Below, one piece after another: positions 17,215-26,562 of a stretch of DNA of 56,162 nt; the stretch's first letter is position 1, and every line of letters begins with the position of its first letter. Location of the stretch: positions 1 through 56,162 of the forward strand of contig JAQUYE010000008.1 of assembly GCA_028691965.1 (NCBI GenBank). The letters are read 5' to 3'. Source of the stretch: Paludibacter sp. Its GTDB lineage: Bacteria > Bacteroidota > Bacteroidia > Bacteroidales > Paludibacteraceae. The notes under the pieces were generated by a model that saw nothing but the letters and a program-made list of their open reading frames with translations, had not been told where the DNA came from and did no database searches. The position numbers and the translations under genes are program-made.

Positions 17215-19668
17215 ATGCGATACGTTGATATAGTACTTCCGCTTCCCCTGAAAAGGACCTTTACCTATGCTGTTCCCGAAGCAATGGAGCAGGAAGTGCG
17301 TATCGGTATGCGTGTCGTGGTGCAATTCGGAGCCAAAAAGATGTACACGGGTATAGTTGTGTTGCTGCATTCGCATGCGCCCGACAAGTACCAGCCGCGC
17401 GAAATTGTTTGCCTGCTCGATCCTTACCCGATTCTTCGTCGCCCTCAGCTGAAGTTCTGGGAGTGGATCAGTTCGTACTACATGGCCGCTCAGGGCGAAG
17501 TGTACAATGCTGCTGTGCCGGCGGGATTAAAGCTGGAAAGTGAAACCGAAGTGTTCCTGAATCCCGATTTTACCCCCGGGGAAGTCCTGCCCGAACGTGA
17601 ACAAGCCCTGCTGAACCTGCTTCCCCCAAAAGCATCGATGAAGATTGATGAGCTGCTCAAACGTTCAGGCTTTCCGAATATAATGCCGTTAATAAAACGC
17701 CTTCAGGAAAGGGATGCTGTACGAACCAACGAACTGGTCGAAGCCAAATACAAGCTGAAAACCCTGGCCTGCATTCAGCTTGCGCCCGACTACTCTTCTG
17801 ATGAAGCACTTGCCCTTCTGTTCGATACCCTGAAACGGGCTCCCCGGCAACTGGAACTACTCATGCGTTATATCGAACTCTCTAATCACCTGAAAGCGGC
17901 AGCCCGTAAGGAAGTCACCCGCCAGGAACTGCTAGCTAAGTCGGGCACTTCGACTGCAGCACTTACTGGCTTGCTCGAAAAGGGAGTGTTTACAGTGTAC
18001 AACAAAGCCATATCGCGACTCGAAACGGTGGCGGCAACGGGATCCCACAAAGCACTAAGTGAAGTACAGAGCAAGGCCCTGCGCGAAATATATGCACAGT
18101 TTCTGCAACACTCTATTGTATTACTTCACGGAGTTACCTCCAGCGGTAAAACCGAACTCTATATTCATTTAATCGAAAAGGTACTCGCCGAAGGTAAGCA
18201 GGTCTTGTACCTCGTACCCGAAATTGCGCTTACCACCCAGCTTACTTCGCGCCTGCGCAAGGTATTCGGCGAGCGACTCGGAGTGTATCACTCCCGGTTC
18301 TCCGACAACGAGCGCGTGGAGATATGGAACAATGTGCTGCACGACAAAGGGTACGACCTCATTATCGGAGTGCGTTCGTCGGTGTTCCTGCCCTTCCGGC
18401 AACTGGGACTCGTAATTGTCGACGAAGAGCACGAACCCGGATACAAGCAGCAGGATCCTGCTCCCCGTTACCATGCCCGCAATGCAGCCATTATGCTGGC
18501 ATCGATGCACGGTGCCAAAACGCTACTCGGGACTGCCACCCCTGCTGTCGAAACCTATTTCAACACGCAGATTGGGAAGTACGGACTGGTCGAATTGAAC
18601 GAGCGGCACGAAGATATTCAATTGCCGGAGATAGAGGTAGTCGACATGAAGGAAGCATACCGGAAAAAGCAACGCGAGGGTTATTTCTCGGATATATTGC
18701 TCGATGAAATACGCAAGTCGCTGGTACTAAAGGAACAGGTAATCCTTTTTCAAAACCGGAGAGGCTATGCTCCCTACCTCGAATGTAAAGCCTGTTCGTA
18801 TGTACCCAAGTGCAAAAACTGTGATGTGAGTCTTACGCAACATGCCCTCTTTAATACACTTAACTGCCATTACTGCGGTTATACCGAACCCATACCAACC
18901 GCCTGTCCGGTGTGCAACACCCCCAATCTCACCTCGCGTGGATTTGGTACCGAGCGCATCGAAGACGAAGTGCGCCAGTTCTTTCCCGATGCCCGTGTAC
19001 AGCGCATGGACCTCGACACCACCCGTTCCAAAAAGTCGTACCAGCGCATGATCGACGATATCGAAACCGGTAAGATCGACATCCTGATAGGTACTCAAAT
19101 GGTTACCAAGGGGCTCGACTTTGATAATGTAAACCTGGTAGGCATATTAAATGCCGATAATATGTTGAACTTCCCCGATTTCAGGGCCCACGAACGTGCC
19201 TTTCAGATGATAGCACAGGTGAGCGGGCGGGCAGGGCGAAAACACCGTCGCGGGAAGGTCATACTCCAAACGCATAGTCCCGAACACCCCGTAATCAGTC
19301 AGGTACTTCACCATAATTACAAAGCCATGTTTGAAACCCAGTGCGCCGAACGGCAACAGTTTAAGTACCCGCCCTTTTATCGCATGATACAGATAACACT
19401 CAAGCACAAGGATTCGGGAGTGGTAAGCAGGGCCTCCGAACTGCTGGTAAACGAACTCCGCAAGCAGTTTGGCGACAGGGTGGCAGGACCGGTAGTTCCG
19501 GCAGTATCGCGCATTCAAAACCTCTACCTGCGACTGATCGTTCTGAAAATCGAAGCCGGAGCATCCACAGCCAGGGTACGTGAGATGCTGGGCATCATTA
19601 TTCAGTACCTGCTCTCGTTCCCCGAATTTAAAAGCGTACGGGTAAGTCCCGACGTCGATCCCGAATAA
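17215..19668 (+). CDS. priA: primosomal replication restart helicase PriA
   Basis: This 817-aa superfamily 2 helicase reloads the replisome at stalled forks. The N-terminal DNA-binding domain begins MRYVDIVLPLPLKRTFTYAV, and ATG 17215 gives the conserved start. Walker A is GVTSSGKTE (about 305-313) and the DEAH-type box is VIVDEEHEPGYKQQD (about 400). The zinc cluster CKACSYVPKCKNCD plus CHYCGYTEPIPTACPVCN is near 523-567. Helicase motif VI is FQMIAQVSGRAGRKHRRG. All eight zinc cysteines are present. The biotin ligase gene follows by 22 bp. Confidence 0.96.
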   Translation: MRYVDIVLPLPLKRTFTYAVPEAMEQEVRIGMRVVVQFGAKKMYTGIVVLLHSHAPDKYQPREIVCLLDPYPILRRPQLKFWEWISSYYMAAQGEVYNAAVPAGLKLESETEVFLNPDFTPGEVLPEREQALLNLLPPKASMKIDELLKRSGFPNIMPLIKRLQERDAVRTNELVEAKYKLKTLACIQLAPDYSSDEALALLFDTLKRAPRQLELLMRYIELSNHLKAAARKEVTRQELLAKSGTSTAALTGLLEKGVFTVYNKAISRLETVAATGSHKALSEVQSKALREIYAQFLQHSIVLLHGVTSSGKTELYIHLIEKVLAEGKQVLYLVPEIALTTQLTSRLRKVFGERLGVYHSRFSDNERVEIWNNVLHDKGYDLIIGVRSSVFLPFRQLGLVIVDEEHEPGYKQQDPAPRYHARNAAIMLASMHGAKTLLGTATPAVETYFNTQIGKYGLVELNERHEDIQLPEIEVVDMKEAYRKKQREGYFSDILLDEIRKSLVLKEQVILFQNRRGYAPYLECKACSYVPKCKNCDVSLTQHALFNTLNCHYCGYTEPIPTACPVCNTPNLTSRGFGTERIEDEVRQFFPDARVQRMDLDTTRSKKSYQRMIDDIETGKIDILIGTQMVTKGLDFDNVNLVGILNADNMLNFPDFRAHERAFQMIAQVSGRAGRKHRRGKVILQTHSPEHPVISQVLHHNYKAMFETQCAERQQFKYPPFYRMIQITLKHKDSGVVSRASELLVNELRKQFGDRVAGPVVPAVSRIQNLYLRLIVLKIEAGASTARVREMLGIIIQYLLSFPEFKSVRVSPDVDPE

Positions 19669-19690
19669 ACCAATAAAGCACCCATACGCC

Positions 19691-20425
19691 ATGTACTACC
19701 AGTATATCTCCCGCACCGACTCCACCAATCGCCTGTTAAAGGACCTGGTTCGTGCACAAGCCCTCCCCGAAGGATTTGTGGTGCGAACCGACTATCAGGA
19801 GAAGGGGCGCGGACAAGCAGGCAACCACTGGGAGTCGGAGCGGGGCAAGAACCTCCTTATCAGTGTGCTGCTCCGCCCCGAACATGTCGAACTTGCCGAA
19901 CAGTTTATCCTCTCGCAACTGGTATCGCTGGCCATCCTTCGCACCCTGCAAGCGATGGTAAGTCCGACACAAGCCGCCGGTTTCAGTATAAAATGGCCCA
20001 ACGATATCTACTGGCAGGATCGTAAGATCGGCGGAATACTGATCGAAAATGTGTTGTTGGGAACCAGGATGAGTAGCTCGGTACTGGGCATCGGACTGAA
20101 CATTAATCAGACACGCTTTCTGTCGGATGCTCCCAACCCGGTCTCCCTGCGTCAGATAACCGGAACGTCACATTCCAAGATGAACATCCTTCATCGGTTG
20201 ATGAATGAGCTCCTGCCCCTGTACCACGAAGCAAGCTTTGAGCAGGTCAGAACCCTTTACCGGAGTCACCTGTACCGCAGGTCCGGTTATCATCGTTTCT
20301 ATTCCGAGGCAAAAGGCTATTTCGAAGCCACGATAGAGCGTATCGAAAACGATGGCTGCCTGGTAGTCAGGGAGCAAAGCGGACAAGAGACCGGCTTTTA
20401 TTTTAAGGAAGTAGTCTTTGCATAG
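19691..20425 (+). CDS. birA: biotin--[acetyl-CoA-carboxylase] ligase
   Basis: This 244-aa enzyme makes biotinyl-AMP and transfers biotin to a carrier lysine. The catalytic loop is GRGQAGNHWES (equivalent to GRGRRGR/QW). It is followed by the strand NLLISVLLRP and KWPNDIYWQDRKIGGILIEN with the conserved KWPND. No N-terminal helix-turn-helix is present, so it is a class I, non-repressor form. It is the last gene after priA, 22 bp downstream. Confidence 0.93.
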   Translation: MYYQYISRTDSTNRLLKDLVRAQALPEGFVVRTDYQEKGRGQAGNHWESERGKNLLISVLLRPEHVELAEQFILSQLVSLAILRTLQAMVSPTQAAGFSIKWPNDIYWQDRKIGGILIENVLLGTRMSSSVLGIGLNINQTRFLSDAPNPVSLRQITGTSHSKMNILHRLMNELLPLYHEASFEQVRTLYRSHLYRRSGYHRFYSEAKGYFEATIERIENDGCLVVREQSGQETGFYFKEVVFA

Positions 20426-20516
20426 CCGGATAAGCAGTTTTTAGTACCTTAGCACACTCAATTCAACAAAGCCTGAAAAATAATCCTTTTTAATCTGATA
20501 TAGTAGCAGTTGAACG

Positions 20517-22925
20517 ATGAAAAACACCTTTATTTCCCTCTTACTCCTTGTAACAACAAGTACCTTGTTTGCGCAATCACCTCCCTTAACATTTAGCAAT
20601 CCAATTTTACCCGGTTATCACCCCGACCCCTCAATATGCAGGGTAGGTGATGATTATTACCTGGTTAACTCCACCTTTGTATGGTTCCCGGGGCTACCTG
20701 TATATCACAGCAGGGATTTGGTAAACTGGCAGTTGATCGGACATGCTATCGATCGACCCGGCATGGTCGATTTTGAAGGATTACCCGACATGCTGGGTTT
20801 GTTTGCCCCTACTATTCGGTATCACGACGGCGTGTTTTACATTATTAATACCTGTGTGGGATGCGGAATGAATTTCTATGTCACTGCCACCAATCCGGCC
20901 GGACCGTGGTCGGATCCTGTTTGGCTACCCGATGCACCGGGCATCGACCCTTCGCTGATGTGGGACGATGACGGAAGGTGTTACTATACCGGAGTAGTCG
21001 GACCTGAGTCGCCTGCCTGGCTTAACCAGGGGATGATTTTTAATCAGGAGCTGGATGTGCAACAAGGAAAGCTCGTTGGCGAACGTCATCTGCTAACCTA
21101 TGGTCATGCCAATAATGCCTCGTATTCCGAAGGGCCCCATCTCTATAAGATCAACGGGAATTACCTCTTGTTAATTTCCGAAGGAGGTACTGAAATGTAT
21201 CATGCACTGACCGCACATCATAGTGATTCGATAAACGGACCGTATCATGCCGATTATATAAATCCGGTAGTAACACATCGCCATTTGGGGAGTGCATATC
21301 CGGTGCAGGCGATAGGGCATGGCGACCTGGTGCAGACACAAAACGGAGAGTGGTGGTCTGTCCTGCTGGGGAAACGCGTCATTTCGTCGTATACCACCCT
21401 GGGACGCGAAACCTTTCTGGCTAAGGTGGAGTTCGAAGGACGAACACCCATTTTCAATGCCGGCGAAGGGAAAGTGCTCGCCAGTCAAACACGTCCCGAT
21501 CTGCCCTGGACACCGGTCGGGCCTACTCCTGCAACAGATGAATTTGACGGCAGCAGCCTTCCCATCTACTGGTACACCAACCGCACGCCCACGAAGCCTT
21601 TCTATACCGTCGGGGAGGGTGCTGTAAACCTACAACTGCGCAAACAGGTGCTGGATAGCCTGACACATTCCTCTCTTTTATTCCGTCGGGTAGAGCATCA
21701 CCGGTTTGTTGCCCGTACAAAGCTGACATTTAGCACTAAGCGTCGCAACGAGCAAGCCGGAATCGCACTTTACCGGACCAACGAAAACTATTATACCCTG
21801 CTGAAAGAAAAGGAGGCCCTCGTTCTTTACCAATCGTTTAAAGGCGAAAAGAAGGAGGTAGCGCGGGTAGCTTACACCGCCCCGACGGTTTATCTTCAGG
21901 TAGAAGTAAAGGATCTGGAAATACAGTTTAAGTACGGCCAGACTCTCCACCTTTTACAACCGATCGGAGCGCAACAAAGTATGATCGTACTGGCCGATTT
22001 GCAGGGCAATGCCTTGTTCAACGGACCGGGTATCGGAATGTATGCAACAAGTAATGGGGCGAATTCCCGCGCCAAAGCGCAGTTCGACTGGTTTAATTAC
22101 ACTTCAGCTGATAGCATCCCCTCCCGCACTATCGAAGAGGGAGGAACAGGAGCTTATAGCGCCATTATGCACTCCGAAGCCTCATTGCCCGGACATACTA
22201 TTTTTCGTCCCGCCAACCTTCCTTCCTCATTCAAATTACCCCTTATTGTTTGGGGTAACGGAGCCTGTTTCGATTCACCCCTGGAGCATGTAAACTTTTT
22301 AAACGAAATTGCATCGCATGGATACCTGGTAATTGCTATCGGGACGATGCCTGAGGAGGGCGGGGAGCGGATCATGACACGTTCCACCTCTGCAAAGCTC
22401 CTCGAAGCAGTTGATTGGGCCATCCGTCAAAACACATCGGAAGCAAGTCCCTATTACAACCGGATCGACTGCTCGAATATAGCAGTAAGTGGTATGTCGT
22501 GCGGCGGACTACAAGCCCTTGAAGTAGCCGGCGATAAGCGTTTCAAAACCGTAGTCATATGCAACAGCGGAGTGTTGGGCGATGTATCGTCGGGGCACCC
22601 GATGATGCCCGGCGTAACTAAGAACCAGTTGAATAAACTGCACAGTCCCACCTTATATATATTAGGAGGCGAATCCGATATAGCCTATGCCAATGGAATG
22701 GACGATTACAAGCGCATCAATCATGTGCCCATCGTGATGACCAATCTGAATGTCGGACACGGCGGCACCTACAGTCAGCCTCACGGTGGCGACTTTGCCA
22801 GGGTGGCAACAGCCTGGTTCAACTGGCAACTAAAGGGCGACCGGCAAGCAGCCCTTCTGTTTACCGGAGAACCTGCCGGATTAACGACATGGCCGGGATG
22901 GAAAATAGAAAGTAAGAATTTATAA
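20517..22925 (+). CDS. GH43 glycosidase fused to an alpha/beta-hydrolase (esterase-like) domain
   Basis: This 802-aa secreted protein has a signal peptide (residues 1-19). GH43, residues about 25-320, shows the catalytic base Asp37 (GYHPDPS), the pKa-modulating Asp144 (GIDPSLMWDDDG) and the acid Glu205 (SEGPHL). Next is a concanavalin-like beta-sandwich module (about 340-530), common in beta-xylosidases. The C-terminus (about 550-802) is an alpha/beta hydrolase: the nucleophile elbow GMSCGG gives Ser661, acid ESDIAY near 726, and histidine in GHGGTY (His748). Together it could remove arabinose/xylose and an ester decoration from a hemicellulose chain, which is inference. It is a single gene, not in a recognisable PUL. 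Confidence 0.9.
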   Translation: MKNTFISLLLLVTTSTLFAQSPPLTFSNPILPGYHPDPSICRVGDDYYLVNSTFVWFPGLPVYHSRDLVNWQLIGHAIDRPGMVDFEGLPDMLGLFAPTIRYHDGVFYIINTCVGCGMNFYVTATNPAGPWSDPVWLPDAPGIDPSLMWDDDGRCYYTGVVGPESPAWLNQGMIFNQELDVQQGKLVGERHLLTYGHANNASYSEGPHLYKINGNYLLLISEGGTEMYHALTAHHSDSINGPYHADYINPVVTHRHLGSAYPVQAIGHGDLVQTQNGEWWSVLLGKRVISSYTTLGRETFLAKVEFEGRTPIFNAGEGKVLASQTRPDLPWTPVGPTPATDEFDGSSLPIYWYTNRTPTKPFYTVGEGAVNLQLRKQVLDSLTHSSLLFRRVEHHRFVARTKLTFSTKRRNEQAGIALYRTNENYYTLLKEKEALVLYQSFKGEKKEVARVAYTAPTVYLQVEVKDLEIQFKYGQTLHLLQPIGAQQSMIVLADLQGNALFNGPGIGMYATSNGANSRAKAQFDWFNYTSADSIPSRTIEEGGTGAYSAIMHSEASLPGHTIFRPANLPSSFKLPLIVWGNGACFDSPLEHVNFLNEIASHGYLVIAIGTMPEEGGERIMTRSTSAKLLEAVDWAIRQNTSEASPYYNRIDCSNIAVSGMSCGGLQALEVAGDKRFKTVVICNSGVLGDVSSGHPMMPGVTKNQLNKLHSPTLYILGGESDIAYANGMDDYKRINHVPIVMTNLNVGHGGTYSQPHGGDFARVATAWFNWQLKGDRQAALLFTGEPAGLTTWPGWKIESKNL

Positions 22926-22957
22926 ATCAGGTACTTAATTTTACAGATAAAAGAATT

Positions 22958-23137
22958 ATGAGACGATTACAGATTACAAGTATTATTATTTTAATTGTTG
23001 GAATTATCTGTTTATTAGTGTGGCGATTTACTGCATTAATTCCTGACTGGGTTGTTCGTGGAACCGGAGTTTTATTATTGATATCAATTTTTCTATTCGT
23101 ATTTAGTTCAATAAGGCTCAAAAACAAGAATACCTGA
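22958..23137 (+). CDS. small two-helix membrane protein
   Basis: A 59-aa frame from ATG 22958 to TGA 23135 reads MRRLQITSIIILIVGIICLL, then a tryptophan-rich turn (WRFTALIPDW), then a second hydrophobic helix (GTGVLLLISIFLFVFSSI) and a basic tail. The layout (basic N-terminus, helix, short loop, helix, lysine-rich end) follows the positive-inside rule for a hairpin membrane protein with both ends in the cytoplasm. It stands 33 bp after the GH43 gene, possibly cotranscribed. No family was recognised. Confidence 0.6.
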   Translation: MRRLQITSIIILIVGIICLLVWRFTALIPDWVVRGTGVLLLISIFLFVFSSIRLKNKNT

Positions 23138-23193
23138 AAATCTAACCCTCTGCTGTTTAATTACATTACAGACTAGTAACTTGCAGTTCCGAT

Positions 23194-23523
23194 TTGTTGT
23201 TTATTCAGGATTTGTTGCTACTTTTGGAGCTTGCCCGCACTCAGGTTGTCAAGGCAGTTAACTCCACCATGGTGGAAACATATTTTGAAATCGGAAGATT
23301 GATAATTGAAGAAGAGCAAAACGGCAATACCCGTGCAGAATATGGAAAACAAATACTGAAAGAACTCTCTGTCAGATTAACGGATGAATTTGGTTTAGGT
23401 TTTTCTGTTACTAATTTACAGCAAATGAAGAATTTCTATAGTATTTACAGGAAACAGCAGACAGTGTCTGTTAAATATACACTTCCGGTAATAAACACAA
23501 TGGATGCACTCTTTAAGGTGTAG
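23194..23523 (+). pseudogene. truncated DUF1016 N-terminal (PDDEXK-family) remnant
   Basis: About 109 codons from a TTG match the N-terminal half of DUF1016 proteins. The stretch VKAVNSTMVETYFEIGRLI is followed by YGKQILKELSVRLTDEFG and FSVTNLQQMKNFYSIY. Intact members are about 330-370 aa with a PD-(D/E)xK nuclease half at the C-terminus; that half is missing here. After QTVSV the sequence diverges and stops. There is no good ATG, so the N-terminus is probably also lost. It lies alone between the small membrane protein and the NfeD gene. Confidence 0.7.
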
Positions 23524-23580
23524 ACTTAGTACCGTACGTTATACCTGTCTTTAAAAATCAAAAGTTTAAATCATAAATAT

Positions 23581-24033
23581 ATGGAATTTGAAATCTGGCA
23601 CATTTGGATCATCGTTGCGGTTATACTATTTATTGTCGAAATCTTTACGCCTGCCTTTTTAGCAGCCTGCCTTGCCATAGGATGCGTTTTCGCAGGGCTT
23701 GCTTCGTTCATGGAGGCAGGAATAGAAGTTCAGTTACTCGCATTTTCTGTCGGTACACTTATAAGCTTTTTTGGAGTGCGACCTTTTATCCTTAAATACG
23801 GGCATAAAAAAAGCGGCGACCTCAAAACAAATGTAGATGCGCTTGTAGGTAAGATTGGCCGGGTTACCGTTACCATCGATAATGCTCAGGATCAGGGGCG
23901 AATTGCGATTGAAGGCGACGACTGGAAAGCTGTGTCGGAAAACAATGAAATCATAAACGCAGGAGAACGGGTTCAAATAGTGAAAGTCGACAGTACGATA
24001 GTAACCGTTAAATTAATTAATAAGGAGAACTAA
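23581..24033 (+). CDS. NfeD-family membrane protein
   Basis: This 150-aa protein has transmembrane helices near residues 6-28 and 30-70 (HIWIIVAVILFIVEIFTPAFL; then the hydrophobic VQLLAFSVGTLISFFGV). A C-terminal OB-fold (about 85-150, GKIGRVTVTIDNAQDQGRI, then GERVQIVKVDSTIVTVKL) follows. It belongs to the short NfeD class that partners with SPFH/stomatin proteins. Its stop is 3 bp before the stomatin gene, supporting a functional pair in membrane microdomain assembly. Confidence 0.9.
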   Translation: MEFEIWHIWIIVAVILFIVEIFTPAFLAACLAIGCVFAGLASFMEAGIEVQLLAFSVGTLISFFGVRPFILKYGHKKSGDLKTNVDALVGKIGRVTVTIDNAQDQGRIAIEGDDWKAVSENNEIINAGERVQIVKVDSTIVTVKLINKEN

Positions 24034-24036
24034 ATT

Positions 24037-25029
24037 ATGGGTATAATCATCATTTTGGGAGTAATTGCGCTTTTCGTAATTATTTTTGCAGCTTCAGGTT
24101 TCAAGATTGTTCAGCAATCAGAAACTATTGTAATCGAACGACTTGGAAAGTATAGCCGTACCTTGCCTACGGGGATAAATATAATCTGGCCTATCATCGA
24201 TCGGCCCCGTGAAATTATGTGGCGATTTGTAAAACAGGATGTGTATGCTGAAGGTCGCACTATAGTTACTACCAGATCGGTTTCGAAGATCGATTTGAGG
24301 GAAACAGTCTACGAGTTCCCGAAGCAAAATGTAATTACCAGGGATAATGTGGGCACCGAAATTAATGCCATTATTTATTTCCAGATTACCGACCCGGTAA
24401 GAGCAATTTACGAAATATCCAATTTACCCGACGCTATCGAAAAACTAACGCAAACAACCTTACGAAATGTAATTGGCGAACTCGACCTGGATCAAACACT
24501 TACTTCACGCGACACTATTAACGGTAAACTTCGAAATGTATTGGATGAAGCCGGTCAGAAGTGGGGAGTGAAAGTCAACAGGGTCGAATTACAAGATATC
24601 AACCCACCGCAGGAAATACGGGCAGCGATGGAAAAACAAATGCGCGCCGAACGCGACAAGAGAGCGAAGATTCTGGAAGCCGAGGGCGAAAAGCAAGCAA
24701 AGATCCTGCAGTCGGAAGGCGATAAAGAATCTAAAATTAACAATGCAGATGGCGAAAAGCAATCGCAGATATTACAAGCAGAAGGCGAAGCCCAGGCAAG
24801 AATACGAACTGCACAGGGCGAAGCTGAGGCCATTCAAAAAATCACCCAGGCCATTGGTGCAGCCAAAGGCGATCCCGTCAATTATCTGTTAGCCGTTCGC
24901 TACATCGACACATTGGGCGAAATGGTAAGCGGGAAAGATAATAAGGTCATATATATGCCTTTCGAAGCAACCGGGGTGTTGAGTTCAATCGGGGGGATAA
25001 AGGACTTGCTTGCAACGACCAGTAAATAA
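24037..25029 (+). CDS. SPFH/band 7 (stomatin-like) protein
   Basis: This 330-aa protein has an N-terminal membrane segment (MGIIIILGVIALFVIIFAAS). The SPFH domain (about 25-190) has FKIVQQSETIVIERLGKYSR and RAIYEISNLPDAIEKLTQT. The C-terminal coiled coil (about 190-270) contains five tandem 11-residue repeats of the form ILEAEGEKQAK (codons 212-266). The protein likely oligomerises into membrane rings. It follows the NfeD gene by 3 bp, and that gene pair is conserved in bacteria (family knowledge). The radical-SAM lipoprotein gene follows closely. Confidence 0.93.
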   Translation: MGIIIILGVIALFVIIFAASGFKIVQQSETIVIERLGKYSRTLPTGINIIWPIIDRPREIMWRFVKQDVYAEGRTIVTTRSVSKIDLRETVYEFPKQNVITRDNVGTEINAIIYFQITDPVRAIYEISNLPDAIEKLTQTTLRNVIGELDLDQTLTSRDTINGKLRNVLDEAGQKWGVKVNRVELQDINPPQEIRAAMEKQMRAERDKRAKILEAEGEKQAKILQSEGDKESKINNADGEKQSQILQAEGEAQARIRTAQGEAEAIQKITQAIGAAKGDPVNYLLAVRYIDTLGEMVSGKDNKVIYMPFEATGVLSSIGGIKDLLATTSK

Positions 25030-25059
25030 TATTCATCTATGGTAAAAAACCACTTTACC

Positions 25060-25425
25060 ATGAAAAGAAATGTAATTCGGAAAATCGTCGGAGGAATCAG
25101 CTTTACGTCGGCACTGTTTGTTTTTCAGGCCTGCTATGGCACTCCACAGGATTTAGGATTTGATGTATTGGTCGAGGGACAGGTAAAAGCGAAGTCGACC
25201 GGCTTACCCATTAAGGGAATCAGAGTCGCTGTTGCCGATCAGTTGCAATATGAGCTCACCGACTCAGAAGGTAAATTTTCGTTTTATGCCTATAAGCAAG
25301 AAGGCTTAAAACTACAATTTAAAGATGCAGATGCTGCTGAAAATGGAGTGTATCTCGACAAAGATACCGTGTTGACAGGGTTGAGCGATAGAGTGTCGTT
25401 GGAAATCCTATTGGAAGAGCACTAA
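25060..25425 (+). CDS. radical-SAM-associated putative lipoprotein
   Basis: This protein is 121 aa from ATG 25060 (MKRNVIRKIVGGISF), with an earlier ATG at 25039 adding 7 residues. The lipobox FVFQAC gives the lipidated cysteine, followed at once by YGTPQD, the hallmark of the small lipoproteins next to rSAM enzymes (TIGR04134-type, recalled). The rest resembles a CarboxypepD_reg-like beta-sandwich (VEGQVKAKSTGLPIKGIRVAV, YELTDSEGKFSFYAY). Its stop is directly followed by the ATG of the radical SAM gene, so the two are translated together. Confidence 0.85.
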   Translation: MKRNVIRKIVGGISFTSALFVFQACYGTPQDLGFDVLVEGQVKAKSTGLPIKGIRVAVADQLQYELTDSEGKFSFYAYKQEGLKLQFKDADAAENGVYLDKDTVLTGLSDRVSLEILLEEH

Positions 25426-26502
25426 ATGGTTGCATTTTATAAAAAGCTTGCTTTTAAAGTAGTTAAAAAAGCAATAACACGGCAGCACGACCTTAACTAC
25501 TTGTTTTGGGAATGTACTACCCGCTGCAATCTTCATTGCTTACACTGCGGGAGCGATTGCTCGAAAGACAGTCGGCATGCCGATATGCCGGTCGATGATT
25601 TTTTACGGGCTGTCGATACCATTGAGAACCGATCACCCTACTTTACAGTTGTCTTTACCGGTGGCGAACCCCTGTTGCGCAGCGACCTGGAGTTATGTGG
25701 AAAGGAGCTCCGCAAGCGCGGTTTCAGGTGGTCGATCGTCACCAATGGCCACTTATACGATAAGCAAAGGCATATATCATTGTTAAATGCCGGGATGGGA
25801 GCATTAACAATTAGTCTCGACGGACTAAACGATTCGCACAATTGGTTACGAAACAACCCCGCAAGTTTCGATATAGTGAGCAATGCAATTGAGCTGGCAG
25901 CATCTTCGAATCGCATCAACTTTGATGTAGTAAGTTGTATCAATCAAAAAAACATTAACGAGCTGGAACAACTCAGGGAGTTTTTGATTTCGAAGAATGT
26001 GAGGGCCTGGAGGTTATTCACCATTATCCCTATAGGCAGGGCCACCAATATCCCCGATTTATCGTTAACCGATCAGCAATTCCTTACCCTGATGAATTTC
26101 ATAGCAAAGTACCGTAACCACAACGAGATTGATATAAAGTTTAGTTGCGAGGGCTATGTAGGGAGGTACGAACCCCTGGTAAGGGATTCCCGGTTCTTTT
26201 GCAGGGCAGGCATCAATATCGGCTCGATATTAATCGACGGATCCATCTCCGCCTGTCCCAATATCGACCGGAGCTTTGCTCAGGGCACTATCTACACCGA
26301 CAATTTTTATGAAGTCTGGCAACACAGATTTCAACCCTTTCGAAATCGTGAATGGACCAAAACGGGCCAGTGTGCATCGTGCAAAGACTATAAAGATTGT
26401 CAGGGCAACGGATTTCACAACTGGCACGGAAGTAAGGAAAATGTACTGGTGTGTCACCATGCAAAAATAGAGAACGCATTGAAAAACCACAGCCTTTCTT
26501 AA
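25426..26502 (+). CDS. radical SAM/SPASM protein of the rSAM-lipoprotein pair
   Basis: This 358-aa protein has the radical-SAM cluster motif C34xxxC38xxC41 (WECTTRCNLHCLHCGSDC). It is followed by the GGEPLL motif (VVFTGGEPLLRSDL) that binds the methionine amino group. The C-terminus has SPASM-like cysteines (FFCRAGINIGS, SACPNIDRSF, CASCKDYKDCQG) that bind auxiliary iron-sulfur clusters. This matches the family paired with a small lipoprotein in Bacteroidota (TIGR04133, recalled). It may modify that lipoprotein or a peptide, but the reaction is not established. It starts on the base after the lipoprotein stop. Confidence 0.88.
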   Translation: MVAFYKKLAFKVVKKAITRQHDLNYLFWECTTRCNLHCLHCGSDCSKDSRHADMPVDDFLRAVDTIENRSPYFTVVFTGGEPLLRSDLELCGKELRKRGFRWSIVTNGHLYDKQRHISLLNAGMGALTISLDGLNDSHNWLRNNPASFDIVSNAIELAASSNRINFDVVSCINQKNINELEQLREFLISKNVRAWRLFTIIPIGRATNIPDLSLTDQQFLTLMNFIAKYRNHNEIDIKFSCEGYVGRYEPLVRDSRFFCRAGINIGSILIDGSISACPNIDRSFAQGTIYTDNFYEVWQHRFQPFRNREWTKTGQCASCKDYKDCQGNGFHNWHGSKENVLVCHHAKIENALKNHSLS

Positions 26503-26520
26503 GCTTTTAGGTCACATTGA

Positions 26521-26562
26521 CCACAAATGTATAATTTTTGCCCACAAACGTGCAATTTTTAC
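26521..26562. repeat. two imperfect 21-bp direct repeats
   Basis: Two tandem units (26521-26541 and 26542-26562) share the pattern CCACAAAnGTnnAATTTTT. They lie just after the radical SAM gene and at the end of the degenerate minus-strand gene. The period is two helical turns. The function is unknown; they may be regulatory or chance. Confidence 0.4.
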
